A stretch of 64,000 nucleotides of DNA, from contig CAAERQ010000034.1 of assembly GCA_900758475.1 (NCBI GenBank), positions 1 through 64,000 of the forward strand. Direction: 5' to 3'. This DNA is from an uncultured Collinsella sp. (GTDB lineage Bacteria; Actinomycetota; Coriobacteriia; Coriobacteriales; Coriobacteriaceae). The position numbers were made by a program, and so were the translations under genes. How positions within the stretch are numbered: the first letter of the stretch is position 1; the number at the start of each line of letters is the position of its first letter. Below are positions 27,365 to 35,866 of this stretch, piece after piece. The notes beneath the pieces are model-generated. The model made no database searches, was not told the DNA's origin, and saw nothing but the letters and a program-made list of their open reading frames with translations.

Positions 27365-28234
27365 TTATTGAGCGATTGCGTAAAGGTCGAATCCGCCCTG
27401 CGGCGTGCTGTCGACCGTATCGGGCGCCTGCGAGTTAAAGCTCACGGGAACCATGCGCTTTGAGGCGCGGAAGCGCGTGCCATCGGTGGCGACGGGCGGC
27501 TCGTCGACCGTGAGCTCGTAATCGCCGGGCTTGAGTTCGATGCCGTCGCCAGCGGAGTTGACATATTGATACTCGTCAATCGCCTGCCCCCTGAGTGTGC
27601 GGCCCACAATATGGATGAGCATCTGGCTGTCGCCGCGGGCGGTGTCCCATGTCGCACCGTCCTTGACCTCGACCGACACATGCACCGAGCGCGTGCGGCT
27701 GAGCGATTGCTCGACAGACATCTCGACCTTGGCGGCATCTTTGCGCTGTTGCTCCACATGGCTCCAGACATTTCCGATCGCCGAGCAAGCGATGACGCCG
27801 GCCATGAAGGCGATGAGGATGGGACCGAGTGGTGAGCGGCGACCCGCGTCTTCCTCGCGAGCCAGGTCGGGGCGATGCGTGGGCGCAGGCGCCTGGGCGC
27901 CTTGCGCGGGCACGTCGAGAATGCTGAAGGATGCCGTGCTGCCGGGGTCGATGTTATGGCGCGGCTGCGGGGTCTTGGCCGGCGAGATGGACATGTCGGC
28001 CGGCTCACCGAGTGTGGCCGTGGCATCGGCCTTAGCCTCGTCGGTCTCGGCCTGGGCCCAGGCCTGTTCAAAGGTTAGGGGCTCGGCGGCATCAGAGGCG
28101 GCGTCAGGCTCGACAGCGGCATCGTTGCCGGTCTCGTCCTCGTCGCTCGACACGTCACGCGGCGCGGGCTCGTCCCACTCCTCGTCCGGAGCCTCGCCCT
28201 CGCTATACCACCATTCAAAGTTATCGATATCCAT
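27365..28234 (-). CDS. single-pass membrane protein of unknown function
   Basis: A 289-aa protein I do not recognise. Residues 1-135 are acidic, Ala/Asp/Glu-rich and probably disordered and cytoplasmic. Residues about 137-160 (PLGPILIAFMAGVIACSAIGNVW) form one membrane segment. The remainder looks like a small extracellular beta domain (VEVKDGATWDT, GDYELTVDEPPVATDGTRFRASKR). The layout is that of surface or envelope proteins of Coriobacteriia. No catalytic motif is seen. Confidence 0.65.
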   Translation of the reverse strand: MDIDNFEWWYSEGEAPDEEWDEPAPRDVSSDEDETGNDAAVEPDAASDAAEPLTFEQAWAQAETDEAKADATATLGEPADMSISPAKTPQPRHNIDPGSTASFSILDVPAQGAQAPAPTHRPDLAREEDAGRRSPLGPILIAFMAGVIACSAIGNVWSHVEQQRKDAAKVEMSVEQSLSRTRSVHVSVEVKDGATWDTARGDSQMLIHIVGRTLRGQAIDEYQYVNSAGDGIELKPGDYELTVDEPPVATDGTRFRASKRMVPVSFNSQAPDTVDSTPQGGFDLYAIAQ

Positions 28235-28310
28235 ACGGGGCGCCCCTTAGGCCTCGCAAATAAACACTTGTTAGCCTTATACCCGCAGATGGCGCTGGAG
28301 CTCGCACGGA

Positions 28311-28341
28311 ATGCGATAAAGGGACTGCTCCTTTGTCGCAT
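28311..28341. repeat. loop-conserved hairpin, ATGCGATAAA arms
   Basis: ATGCGATAAA/TTTGTCGCAT arms (one G-U) around the 11-nt loop GGGACTGCTCC. It lies in the gap before the MerR-type gene. Confidence 0.75.
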
Positions 28342-28346
28342 CGAAG

Positions 28347-28409
28347 TTGCGGTGGAATAGTTCCTGTTTGCACGCCCACTCGAGCTATTTAGGGACTATT
28401 TCACCGCAA
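28347..28409. repeat. long palindrome TTGCGGTG..., copy 1
   Basis: TTGCGGTGGAATAGT (28347-28361) is complementary to ACTATTTCACCGCAA (28395-28409), 14 of 15, around 33 nt. A second copy with the same arms is at 58420-58481. It ends 1 nt from the stop codon of the MerR-type gene. Confidence 0.8.
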
Positions 28410-28410
28410 G

Positions 28411-29276
28411 TTATTTGAGGGCGACGGGGATTTGGATACAGCAGAAGTCCTCTTGGTGAGACTCGTCGTAGCTCGTGGTGTCCAGGTAGCAAAAATCGAA
28501 GCATTGCCGATGGGCTGGAGCGCGTGCCTGTCCATGCAGGCCACGATGGCGCGGATACCCTCGGGCTCGTACGGCATGCCCCAGCGACTCATGCACAGGT
28601 ACGTGCCCTCGGGCAGCACCTCGACGCCAATCTCCGCCAGCTCGGCAGGATCGCTCGGCAGTATTTCCTCGGCACCACGCGGCAACACGGCAAAGGAACC
28701 GGCACCGGCGATGGGGTCGTCGGAATGCAGCGCCTCGCGACGCAGCATGGCGCCCCAACCGCGCATGGGGCGTGTGCCCGTGAGCGCACGCATGCGCAGA
28801 ATCGCCCGCATGAGCGTGGGGTGCAGCATCGAGCGGCCACGCTCGATATCGCTCGGGAACTCCTCAAAGACCACGTAGCGGCGCTCGAATTGCTTGAGCT
28901 CCGGTTTGCCCTCGCGCTCGCGCCAATAGACCGCCTCGTCGTAAAAACTCAGCCGCTCCTGCACGCTCGCGCGCTCGGCTTTGAGCCCGGCAATCTGCTC
29001 GTCGAGCGCCTGCACCCGCGAGCGCAGGTGATCGGTCATCTCTCCAATGTCGAACGTCGAGGTCAGGCGATCGATCTCATCGAGTTCCAGTCCCAAGTCG
29101 CGCAGCATGCAGATCAGACGCATGAGCGGGATCTGCGTGGGCGAATAGAAACGGTAGCCTTTTTCGTTAACCACGGCGGGTTTAAACAGACCGATCTTGT
29201 CGTAGTAGATGAGCGTTTGGCGCGAAACGTTAAACAAGCTCGCCATCTCGCTAATCGCATACATACCCGTCTGCAT
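28411..29276 (-). pseudogene. MerR-family regulator with effector-binding domain, frameshifted near 28500
   Basis: N-terminal MerR winged helix (YAISEMASLFNVSRQTLIYYDKIGLFKP), a coiled-coil linker and a BmrR/GyrI-like effector-binding domain. The uninterrupted frame runs to 28401, but its last 30 residues (SIFATWTPRATTSL...) are unlike the family. The expected ending, DFCYLDTTSYDES then FCCIQIPVALK, is present in another frame ending at 28411. Insertion of one base near 28500 (GCTTC to GCTTTC on the minus strand) restores it. So there is either a real C-terminal frameshift or an assembly/sequencing error. ATG 29276 has GGGAGG upstream. It sits just past the UbiX gene and may control the decarboxylase genes. 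Confidence 0.75.
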
Positions 29277-29304
29277 AGGTCCTCCCGACACACCCTTTGA
29301 CACG

Positions 29305-29335
29305 AAAAGCCCGCCGCCCACAGGGGCAGCGGGCT
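29305..29335 (-). terminator. terminator between ubiX and the MerR-type gene
   Basis: AGCCCGC-GCCC/GGGC-GCGGGCT stem (29308-29319 with 29324-29335) followed on the minus strand by TTTT. Confidence 0.75.
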
Positions 29336-29336
29336 C

Positions 29337-29351
29337 AAACACTACTCGTAT
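29337..29351. repeat. short dispersed repeat AAACACTACTCGTAT
   Basis: A 15-bp sequence found again, inverted, at 35718-35732 (downstream of the MFS gene). Its significance is unknown. Confidence 0.5.
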
Positions 29352-29367
29352 CCTACCCTAAAGATGC

Positions 29368-29946
29368 CTATGACCAGCGCTTATAGTTGGCGCACGACAC
29401 GCCGACGGCCTCGAGTGCCTTGGCGGCGATGTGATGCACCGCCTCATCGAGCGTGGCGGGGCCGTTGTAAAACGTGAGCATGGGCGGCATGAGCATGACG
29501 CCCGGCACGCGCGCCAGGCGTGCCATGTTGTCGACATGGATCGCACTGAAGGGCGTCTCGCGCACCATAAGCACCAGGCGGCGCTGCTCTTTCATCTGCA
29601 CATCGGCCGCACGCAGCAACAGGTTTTCGCTGTAGCCGCTCGCGATGCCGGCGAGCGTCTTCATGGAGCAGGGAGCCACGATCATGCCGTCGACCGGATA
29701 GGTGCCGCTTGCGATGGCAGCGCCAATGTTCTTGTTGTCGTAGACCACATCGGCATAGCACGCAAACTCGTCGAGCGTCATGCCGAGCTCCTGCTCGATG
29801 GTGATCTCTCCCCCGCGCGTGACGACAAGCGCCGACTCAGCGCCGGCCTGGCGCAGGCATTTGAGGCATTCAAGGCCCAGTGCCGCACCGCTGGCGCCAG
29901 ACACGCCAACGACAATGCGACGGGGACGAACAGAAGACTCAGGCAT
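29368..29946 (-). CDS. ubiX: flavin prenyltransferase UbiX
   Basis: Adds a dimethylallyl group to reduced FMN to make prenyl-FMN, the cofactor of UbiD decarboxylases. It is 192 aa. GVSGASGAALG binds the phosphate. APCSMKTLAGIASGYSENLLLRAADVQMKEQRRLVLMVRETP-type core is near invariant in UbiX/Pad1 (catalytic Ser/Glu region). ATG 29946 has AAGGAG 5 nt upstream. It follows ubiD by 33 nt and is the third gene of the transporter-ubiD-ubiX unit. Confidence 0.95.
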   Translation of the reverse strand: MPESSVRPRRIVVGVSGASGAALGLECLKCLRQAGAESALVVTRGGEITIEQELGMTLDEFACYADVVYDNKNIGAAIASGTYPVDGMIVAPCSMKTLAGIASGYSENLLLRAADVQMKEQRRLVLMVRETPFSAIHVDNMARLARVPGVMLMPPMLTFYNGPATLDEAVHHIAAKALEAVGVSCANYKRWS

Positions 29947-29979
29947 GACAACTCCTTAACTACTTGGTAGGGCTACTTA

Positions 29980-31467
29980 CTAGAAGGCGAGCTCGGCGGC
30001 CCACTTGTCCTTGTCGATCTCCATGAACTGCGAGCGGATGAAGTTCTTCTTGAGATTAAACGGAACCGTGCAGTCGAAGATGGCCTTGCAGGCGATACCG
30101 TGCTCGCGGATCGAAGGATCGAACGCGGGGTCGTTGGACGGATCGAGCACGTGGCAGTGGCAACCGGGGATGGTGATGAGGTCCACGTCGGCCTGGAAGC
30201 GCGTGGTCATGGCCCACATCACGTCGCTCATATCGAAGATGTCGACATCCTCGTCGACAAGGATGACGTGCTTGAGCTCGGAGAACGCCGAGAAGGCGAG
30301 CATGGCGGCGTTGCGCTGACGGCCCTCGTCATTTTTGCTCGACTTCTTGAACTGCATGATGGCAACGAACTTGCCGCCACCGCAGGGAGCGGCGTGAACG
30401 TTGAGCAGGCGGCCCGGGATAGCGGTCTCGACCATCTTGTAGATGGAGGCCTCGGTGGGGATACCGGCCATGGACACGTGCTCGTGCGAAGGGCCGATGC
30501 AGCTCTCCATAATGGGGTTGACGCGCGTGGTGACGGCGGTGATCTTGATCACCGGGCAGACCTTGGCGCCACCGGTGTAGCCGGGGAACTCGGGCATGGC
30601 GTAGCCGTGGCCGTTGACATCCTCGTTGATGGTCTCGTCGTGCATGAGGTAGCCCTCGAGCACGTACTCGGCATTGGCAATGCACTTCTGCGGAACGGTG
30701 ACGCAGTCGGCAAGCTCGACGGCGCGGCCGCGCAGGGCGCCGGCGATCTGCAGCTCGTTGAAGCCGAGCGGCGTGGTGGGAGCCTCGAAGCCGCAGCACA
30801 TGTACACGGCGGGGTCCAGACCGATGGAGATGGAGATGGGCATGTCCTCGCCGCGCTGGCAGTACTCGTCAAAGAACGCGCCCAGGTGACGGCTGCCCGG
30901 GGTGATCCACATGGCAAGCTTGTCCTTGTCGACGCAGGAGAAGCGGTGGATGGTCACGTCGGACTGGGTGCCATCGGGGCTCGTGCCGTAGGCGAGGCCC
31001 ATGGTGATGTAGGGGCCACCGTCGACGGGCGTGTTGGTGGGAGCGGGAACGATCTTGCGCAGGTCGAAGCCCTCGTCGGTCGCCTTGTACACGACCTCCT
31101 GGCAGTCGACGTGCTTGCCCTCGGCGATCTGCTCAGGGGCGATCAGGTTCTCGAAGCGCTTGCCGATCTCGAGGCCCAGATGCTCCTCGTCCAGATCGAG
31201 CAGGGCGGCAACGCGCTTGCGGCTGGCAAGCATGCCGATGCAGACCTTGGCGTCGTCAAAGCCCTTAACGTTGTTGAAGACCATCGCCGGGCCCTCTTTG
31301 GTCGGACGCATGACGGTGCCGCCGGCACCGACGTGACGGTAGACGCCCGAGACCTCGGCATCGGGATCGACCTGGGTGTCGGTCTCGAGCAGCTGGCCCG
31401 GCATCTCGCGCAAAAAGTCGAGTGCAGAACGCAGGTCGTGGATCTGGGAAGCATCGGTAGTGGACAT
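29980..31467 (-). CDS. UbiD-family prenyl-FMN decarboxylase (LpdC/hydroxyarylic-acid type)
   Basis: Reversible decarboxylase of aromatic or alpha,beta-unsaturated acids using prenyl-FMN. It is 495 aa. Family segments: LRSALDFLREMPGQLLETD at the start, TIHRFSCVDKDKLAMWI with GSRHLGAFFDEY (cofactor and Mn/K site), ALRGRAVELADCVTVP and EFPGYTGG. The C-terminal LVDEDVDIFDMSDVMWAMTTRFQADVDL stretch is also clear. The ending (IFDCTVPFNLKKNFIR) recalls gallate/protocatechuate/4-hydroxybenzoate decarboxylases such as LpdC rather than ubiquinone UbiD. The actual substrate is not determinable. AGGAG 6 nt before the start. Confidence 0.9.
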   Translation of the reverse strand: MSTTDASQIHDLRSALDFLREMPGQLLETDTQVDPDAEVSGVYRHVGAGGTVMRPTKEGPAMVFNNVKGFDDAKVCIGMLASRKRVAALLDLDEEHLGLEIGKRFENLIAPEQIAEGKHVDCQEVVYKATDEGFDLRKIVPAPTNTPVDGGPYITMGLAYGTSPDGTQSDVTIHRFSCVDKDKLAMWITPGSRHLGAFFDEYCQRGEDMPISISIGLDPAVYMCCGFEAPTTPLGFNELQIAGALRGRAVELADCVTVPQKCIANAEYVLEGYLMHDETINEDVNGHGYAMPEFPGYTGGAKVCPVIKITAVTTRVNPIMESCIGPSHEHVSMAGIPTEASIYKMVETAIPGRLLNVHAAPCGGGKFVAIMQFKKSSKNDEGRQRNAAMLAFSAFSELKHVILVDEDVDIFDMSDVMWAMTTRFQADVDLITIPGCHCHVLDPSNDPAFDPSIREHGIACKAIFDCTVPFNLKKNFIRSQFMEIDKDKWAAELAF

Positions 31468-31609
31468 GGCATGCTCCTTTCGGGAGAGTGCCCGACGGCG
31501 GTGTGCCGCCGGGCGGGGTAACGTAATGGGGCCACGGCGCTCACAAATGGAGCGCTCGACCGCTCGAAGTTCAAGTGCTTGGCTGCTTACAGCCGGAACG
31601 CCCGACCGC

Positions 31610-33067
31610 TTACATCAGGCCAAAGAGGTGGAACCAGGCGGCCTCGACCAGCACGACGACAAAGACGACCGCGGTGAGGGGGATGCCCATGCGCATGGCC
31701 TCTTTGGAGGTGTAGCCGCCGGCGTCCTTGCCTTCGCCGACAAGGATCGGCAGGTTATGGAACGGCAGGATGTAGTGGATGTTGATGGACGTGAAGACGA
31801 TGAGCGCCACGGCGAGCGGGCTCACGCTGGAGCCGGCGGCAAAGCTGATGAACGCCGGCACGCACACGCCGAGCACGGCCATGACCGAGCCCATGAACAT
31901 GTGGATGATCATGGAAAGCGCGGCGACGAGCAGGGCGAACAGGAAGATGTTCTCGGGCACGGAGCTGGGGAGCACGACGTCGGCGATCCAGGCGTTCATG
32001 CCGGTGGCACCGCCCACGGAGCCCACGGCCATGGCGGCCGTCAGGAACATGAGGGACTTGATATCGACAGCGTTCCAGCTGGCGGGGGTGAGGACTTCGC
32101 CAATGATGGGCATGGCGAGAGCGACACCAATGGCCAGGGTGACCCAGCCGATGTAATCGCCCGAAACGGTGAGCCACAGCGCGATGGCGATGACAAGCCA
32201 CACGATGGTGCGGATCTCTTTGACGGAGAGCTTGCCGAGCGCGGCCTGCTTGGCCACGATCTGCTCGCGATCGTAGACGAGCTCCTTGCTGGGCTTAAAG
32301 AGGAAGAGGCCCAAGAACAGGGTGCACAGCAGCGCGACCAGCATAGGCACGCTCATGTACAGGAACCAGTCGACGAAGGACGGGCTCATGCCGCCGGCCT
32401 CGGCACTGTACTGTGCAACGAGGGGGTTGAGCGTGGAGTCGCCCGTCAGGAAGAACATGGAGCCCGGGGCGGCAGCGGCAAACACGAGGAAGCCGAGCTT
32501 GCCCTTGTCGTCGTCACCGTAGCCGGCGGACTCGGCGATGACCGAGACGACGGCGAGGATGAGGAAGGCGCGGGGGAACGGATGCGGGATCAGCAGCGAC
32601 AGCACAAAGGTGAGCGCGAAAATCGAGATGATGAGCGACTTGGCGTCGCGCACGAACTTGAGCATGAACGCGTAGGCGATGCGCTCGCCCAGGCCCGACT
32701 CCTTGACCGCGCTGGCGATGAGGTAGGCGCCGATGACGAGCCACATGGTGGCCTTGGTCCACGAGCTAAACGTGGAGGCGACCGTCGCCGAGATGCTCGC
32801 GGCGCCCGTGTCGTCCACGCACACCTTGAACAGGACGAGCAGTGCGCAGTAGAGCAGGCCCACAAAGCCCGGCTGTGCCACGCCGCATGCCCAGAACACC
32901 ACCGTGGCGAGCGTCAGTGCCAGACAGGTCTGACCGCCGACCGTGAGCTCGACCGTCGAGCTCAGCTCCGCCAAAGGAAGAAACTTCACCAGCAAAAAGA
33001 CAACGATACCCAGCACAAAGCCAATTTCGCGCTTGGTGATCTTAAACGCCTTCTTTTCCGCTTCCAT
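31610..33067 (-). CDS. DASS (SLC13)-family anion transporter
   Basis: A 485-aa, 11-12-helix membrane protein of the divalent anion:Na+ symporter/CitT group. Signature pieces are LTFVLSLLIPHPFPRAFLIL, FFLTGDSTLNPLV (the S-N-T-like substrate motif, here STLNP), and the C-terminal FTSINIHYILPFHNLPILVG repeat. It is the first gene of the ubiD unit and probably brings in the carboxylic acid or exchanges it. Proton or anion exchange coupled to decarboxylation would be energetically sensible but is inferred. Confidence 0.85.
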   Translation of the reverse strand: MEAEKKAFKITKREIGFVLGIVVFLLVKFLPLAELSSTVELTVGGQTCLALTLATVVFWACGVAQPGFVGLLYCALLVLFKVCVDDTGAASISATVASTFSSWTKATMWLVIGAYLIASAVKESGLGERIAYAFMLKFVRDAKSLIISIFALTFVLSLLIPHPFPRAFLILAVVSVIAESAGYGDDDKGKLGFLVFAAAAPGSMFFLTGDSTLNPLVAQYSAEAGGMSPSFVDWFLYMSVPMLVALLCTLFLGLFLFKPSKELVYDREQIVAKQAALGKLSVKEIRTIVWLVIAIALWLTVSGDYIGWVTLAIGVALAMPIIGEVLTPASWNAVDIKSLMFLTAAMAVGSVGGATGMNAWIADVVLPSSVPENIFLFALLVAALSMIIHMFMGSVMAVLGVCVPAFISFAAGSSVSPLAVALIVFTSINIHYILPFHNLPILVGEGKDAGGYTSKEAMRMGIPLTAVVFVVVLVEAAWFHLFGLM

Positions 33068-33120
33068 CTCCCCACCTTTCTTGTTGGGGGCGCTCCGAAT
33101 TCGCAGCCATGTTGCCGCTT

Positions 33121-33151
33121 AAAAAGGGGCGCCCGTTATCGGACACCCCTT
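33121..33151 (-). terminator. terminator upstream of the DASS transporter
   Basis: A 12-bp stem (33124-33135 with 33140-33151, two G-U pairs) and ATAA loop followed on the minus strand by a T run. It separates the LpdD-like/IPP-isomerase gene from the transporter gene, so they are probably separate transcripts. Alternatively it is an attenuator in the transporter leader. Confidence 0.65.
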
Positions 33152-33218
33152 ACGTTGCGCTGTGTTGCGGCAATACAGTCAAGCGGATTTTTTGGATGAG
33201 AAGCGATTCCCTAGACAA

Positions 33219-33283
33219 AAACCGTCACAACATTCGACGCTTTTCCTCGTTTTCGAGATTTTCGCCGAATGTTGTGACGGTTT
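33219..33283. repeat. long perfect palindrome with nested hairpin
   Basis: 18-bp perfect arms AAACCGTCACAACATTCG/CGAATGTTGTGACGGTTT (33219-33236 with 33266-33283) enclose a small CTCG-TTTT-CGAG hairpin. A degenerate GGGACTG hairpin half (ATGTGGCAAAGGGACTGTC, 33286-33304) follows and runs to the stop codon of the LpdD-like/isomerase gene. Confidence 0.8.
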
Positions 33284-33308
33284 GGATGTGGCAAAGGGAC
33301 TGTCTTTT

Positions 33309-34256
33309 TTACATAGCGAGGGCCGTGCGGATGAATGGGTCGCCGAGGGCCTCGCGGAGCCAGGGGGCCAGCTGCTCGGGGTGACCCTGCAGGTAGCCTT
33401 TGAGCTCGGACGGAGCCACGCGACGCACTTCCGAGATCTCCTCTTGGTTGATATGCAGCTCGCCCGGCTCAACATGGGCAAGGTAGACCTCGCACCATTC
33501 GCACTCGCAGCGACCGTCGCCGTGGTCCTCGCGGTACACCACGTGTCCGAGGTGCTTGAGCTGATCGGGCTCGCGCGTAATGCCGAGCTCTTCGTTGATG
33601 CGGCGCGCCGTGGCGGCCGCGACGTCTTCCCCGGGGAGCGGATGGCCGGCGCAGCTATCGGCCAGCACCCCGCCCCACAGGCGCTTGAGCGGACTGCGGC
33701 GACAGAGCAGCAGGCGCGCGTCTTCGCCCCGGCCCTCGACCAAAAGCGTCAGAAATGCCTGATGCAGGATGCCCTCACCAGCATGGGCCTCGATGCGGTC
33801 GACGGGGCCAAGCGCCTCGCCGGTCGCAGCATCGACCGCCACGACCTCGGCGCCCGCACCGCCCTCATCCCAGCCGGCGCGCAGAATGCGGGCTGCGGCT
33901 TCCTCGAGCGCGGCGATGAGCTCCTTGGTGGTGTCGAGCACGCGCTGCAGGTCGTCACCGCTCGCTTGTTCAACATGAAAACCCGTGCTTGCAACTACCG
34001 GCACGCCAAAGCGCGTGGCCAGCGCCGCCGCGATATCGTGCGCCGGGATCTCGTCTCGATGGCACGGAACGGCCAGGATGCTCACCGTTGCCGTACGGCC
34101 GGGCTCGGGGCGCGGAATGGCCTGCGCCGTGGCGCCCAGGTGCGCAAACTCCGGCGAGCAGGCGTACACCGCCATGCCTCGCGGCGTCACCGTCAGCTGG
34201 GCCTCGAGCGCAAACTTGCCCTCGCCCACTGCAACCTTTGTCGTGTGCATACCCAT
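33309..34256 (-). CDS. apparent fusion of LpdD-like prenyl-flavin chaperone domain and type-1 isopentenyl-diphosphate isomerase
   Basis: A 315-aa two-domain protein. Residues about 1-125 (TKVAVGEGKFALEAQLTV, AHLGATAQAIPRPE, ATVSILAVPCHRDE, PVVASTGFHVEQAS) resemble the LpdD family, small proteins encoded with gallate-type UbiD decarboxylases and proposed to handle prenyl-FMN. Residues about 150-315 are a Nudix-type IPP isomerase: HQAFLTLLVE, RRSPLKRLWGGVLADSCAGHP (catalytic Cys and metal His), a Nudix-like helix ending RRINEELGI, and CECEWCEVYLAHVE (catalytic Glu). It would convert IPP to DMAPP. ATG 34256 has GGAG 5 nt upstream. The LpdD assignment is from memory of the family and is the less certain half. 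Confidence 0.75.
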   Translation of the reverse strand: MGMHTTKVAVGEGKFALEAQLTVTPRGMAVYACSPEFAHLGATAQAIPRPEPGRTATVSILAVPCHRDEIPAHDIAAALATRFGVPVVASTGFHVEQASGDDLQRVLDTTKELIAALEEAAARILRAGWDEGGAGAEVVAVDAATGEALGPVDRIEAHAGEGILHQAFLTLLVEGRGEDARLLLCRRSPLKRLWGGVLADSCAGHPLPGEDVAAATARRINEELGITREPDQLKHLGHVVYREDHGDGRCECEWCEVYLAHVEPGELHINQEEISEVRRVAPSELKGYLQGHPEQLAPWLREALGDPFIRTALAM

Positions 34257-34328
34257 GGGATCTCCTGCCGCCCGCGATGTACCTGAGACCATCTTCGCCT
34301 GTATTGCGACTATACAGGCAAGCCCTCC

Positions 34329-34359
34329 ATGTGACAAAGGGACTGCCCCTTTGTCACAT
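34329..34359. repeat. loop-conserved hairpin, ATGTGACAAA arms
   Basis: ATGTGACAAAGGG/CCCTTTGTCACAT 13-bp arms around ACTGC, between the divergent isomerase-fusion and MFS genes. Confidence 0.8.
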
Positions 34360-34417
34360 TCTGTTAGAGTTGCAGGAAGTGAATCCCGCTTATTCATGCG
34401 ACATTGGAGTGACAACC

Positions 34418-35671
34418 TTGACCGCCGCAACCACGCCTAAAAGTAAGCCAACCGCCGCCGCGCTCTCCCCCGCGCGCACCAAGCTCTGCCTGGCGCTGCT
34501 CGTGCTGTTGGGATTCTCGCTCGGCTGCTCCGAGTTCGTGGTCATCGGCATCGAAAGCGACTTGGCAACGGAACTCGGCATATCACTTGCCACTGCGGGC
34601 CAGCTCATCAGCGTGTTTGCGCTCGTCTACGCTATCGCGACGCCGGTGCTCGCGCTCAGCACGGGGCGATTCCGCCGCTACCAGCTGCTCGTGTGCTATA
34701 GCGTCGTCTTTGTGCTCGGCAACCTGGTCATGGCGTTGGCTCCCAACTTCCAGGTGCTGTTTATCTCACGCATTGTCCTGGGCTCTGTCTCGGGTGCGCT
34801 GCTCGCCGTGGGCGTGACGTACATCCCTGAGCTGCTATCCCCGCAGCAAACCTCACTTGCCATCTCGGTCGTGTACGGCGCGTTTTCCGTGGCGATGGTC
34901 TTTGTGACCTCGATTGGCAAGTTTGTGGCCGACACACTCGATTGGCACGTGGCCATGTACGGCACGCTGACCTTTGCCGTTTTGATCTGTAGCGCGCTCG
35001 TGGCGTTTATGCCTCGCGCCGGGCAGACCGATGAGCCCGCCACCTTCCGCGAGCAGGCGGGGCTACTACGCGAGCCGAGTATCATCACCGGCATGCTCAT
35101 CTTCTTGTTTGGCGTGGGCTCGGTCTACGTATTCTACGGCTACGTGACGCCTTATCTGGAGCAGGTGCTGGGCATGGATACCGTTCAGGCGAGCACCACA
35201 CTTATGGCCTATGGCGTGTTCTGCCTGATCTCGAACATCCTGGGCGGATGGATCGATGCGCGTTTTGGCATGAAGGCGCTGCTGGTTACGTTTGTGCTGC
35301 AGGCGGCGGCACTGCTCGGGCTGTTTGCCGTGGGCGCCGCCATGCCGCTCGCGCTGGTCTTTGTCTTTAGCCTGGCGATGCTCATGTACCTGTTCTCGGT
35401 GTCGTGCATCACGCACTTTATGGACGTGGCACGCAGCCGCCATCCCAAGTCGATGGTACTCGCAAGTTCGGTTGAGCCCATGGCGTTTAACGTCGGCATC
35501 TCGTTTGGCACCGCAGTGGGCGGCGCCGTGGTAAGCGGAGTTGGCATTGCATATGTAGGCGCGGTCGGTGCCGTGTTCTCGCTTGTGGCCTGGGCGCTCA
35601 CGCTGGTGACGATTAAGTTGGCTCGCTGGGAGCGCCGTCGTCAATCAGCACAGCCCCGGATGCAGGCATAG
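34418..35671 (+). CDS. MFS exporter (DHA1/AraJ-type)
   Basis: A 417-aa, 12-helix major facilitator. FSLGCSEFVVIGIESDLATELGIS at the first helix, the loop RFRRYQLLV (motif A-like), FISRIVLGSVSGALLAVGVTYIPELLSP and VARSRHPKSMVLASS are typical of sugar-efflux/AraJ-like drug exporters. The start is taken as TTG 34418, with GGAG 8 nt upstream. An in-frame GTG at 34409 is possible. It is divergent from the LpdD/isomerase fusion gene, and export of a decarboxylation product is a conceivable link. Confidence 0.85.
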   Translation: MTAATTPKSKPTAAALSPARTKLCLALLVLLGFSLGCSEFVVIGIESDLATELGISLATAGQLISVFALVYAIATPVLALSTGRFRRYQLLVCYSVVFVLGNLVMALAPNFQVLFISRIVLGSVSGALLAVGVTYIPELLSPQQTSLAISVVYGAFSVAMVFVTSIGKFVADTLDWHVAMYGTLTFAVLICSALVAFMPRAGQTDEPATFREQAGLLREPSIITGMLIFLFGVGSVYVFYGYVTPYLEQVLGMDTVQASTTLMAYGVFCLISNILGGWIDARFGMKALLVTFVLQAAALLGLFAVGAAMPLALVFVFSLAMLMYLFSVSCITHFMDVARSRHPKSMVLASSVEPMAFNVGISFGTAVGGAVVSGVGIAYVGAVGAVFSLVAWALTLVTIKLARWERRRQSAQPRMQA

Positions 35672-35717
35672 GGGCGAACATAGCCCAAGGTGGCGAGCAA
35701 CCGGTGAAAACCGTCCC

Positions 35718-35732
35718 ATACGAGTAGTGTTT
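35718..35732. repeat. short dispersed repeat ATACGAGTAGTGTTT
   Basis: Exact inverted copy of 29337-29351. Confidence 0.5.
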
Positions 35733-35757
35733 ATCCGCCTGCAAGCTCCAGCAGTGC

Positions 35758-35852
35758 AATTTCGTGTACTTCAGATACACGCTTTTCCACTATTTCGTGT
35801 ATTCCAAGTACATGAAATCGTACTAAACTATGTATCTGAAGTACACGAAATT
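35758..35852 (+). promoter_or_regulatory. array of three TGTA-N7-TACA dyads, 33-bp spacing
   Basis: Dyads at 35765-35779, 35798-35812 and 35831-35845, with centres at 35772, 35805 and 35838. The flanks agree with TTTCGTGTA-N7-TACACGAAA. The outer two are together a perfect 22-bp inverted repeat (35758-35779 with 35831-35852). The array ends 14 nt before the ATPase start, so a protein bound there would cover the promoter and ribosome site. No further feature is seen in 35672-35757 besides the short repeat at 35718. Confidence 0.65.
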
Positions 35853-35866
35853 GGAAAGGCGGCCCC

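Noticed and set aside
31376..33199. 607-aa open frame on the plus strand
   Set aside because: Antisense to the DASS transporter gene, which is clearly the real product.
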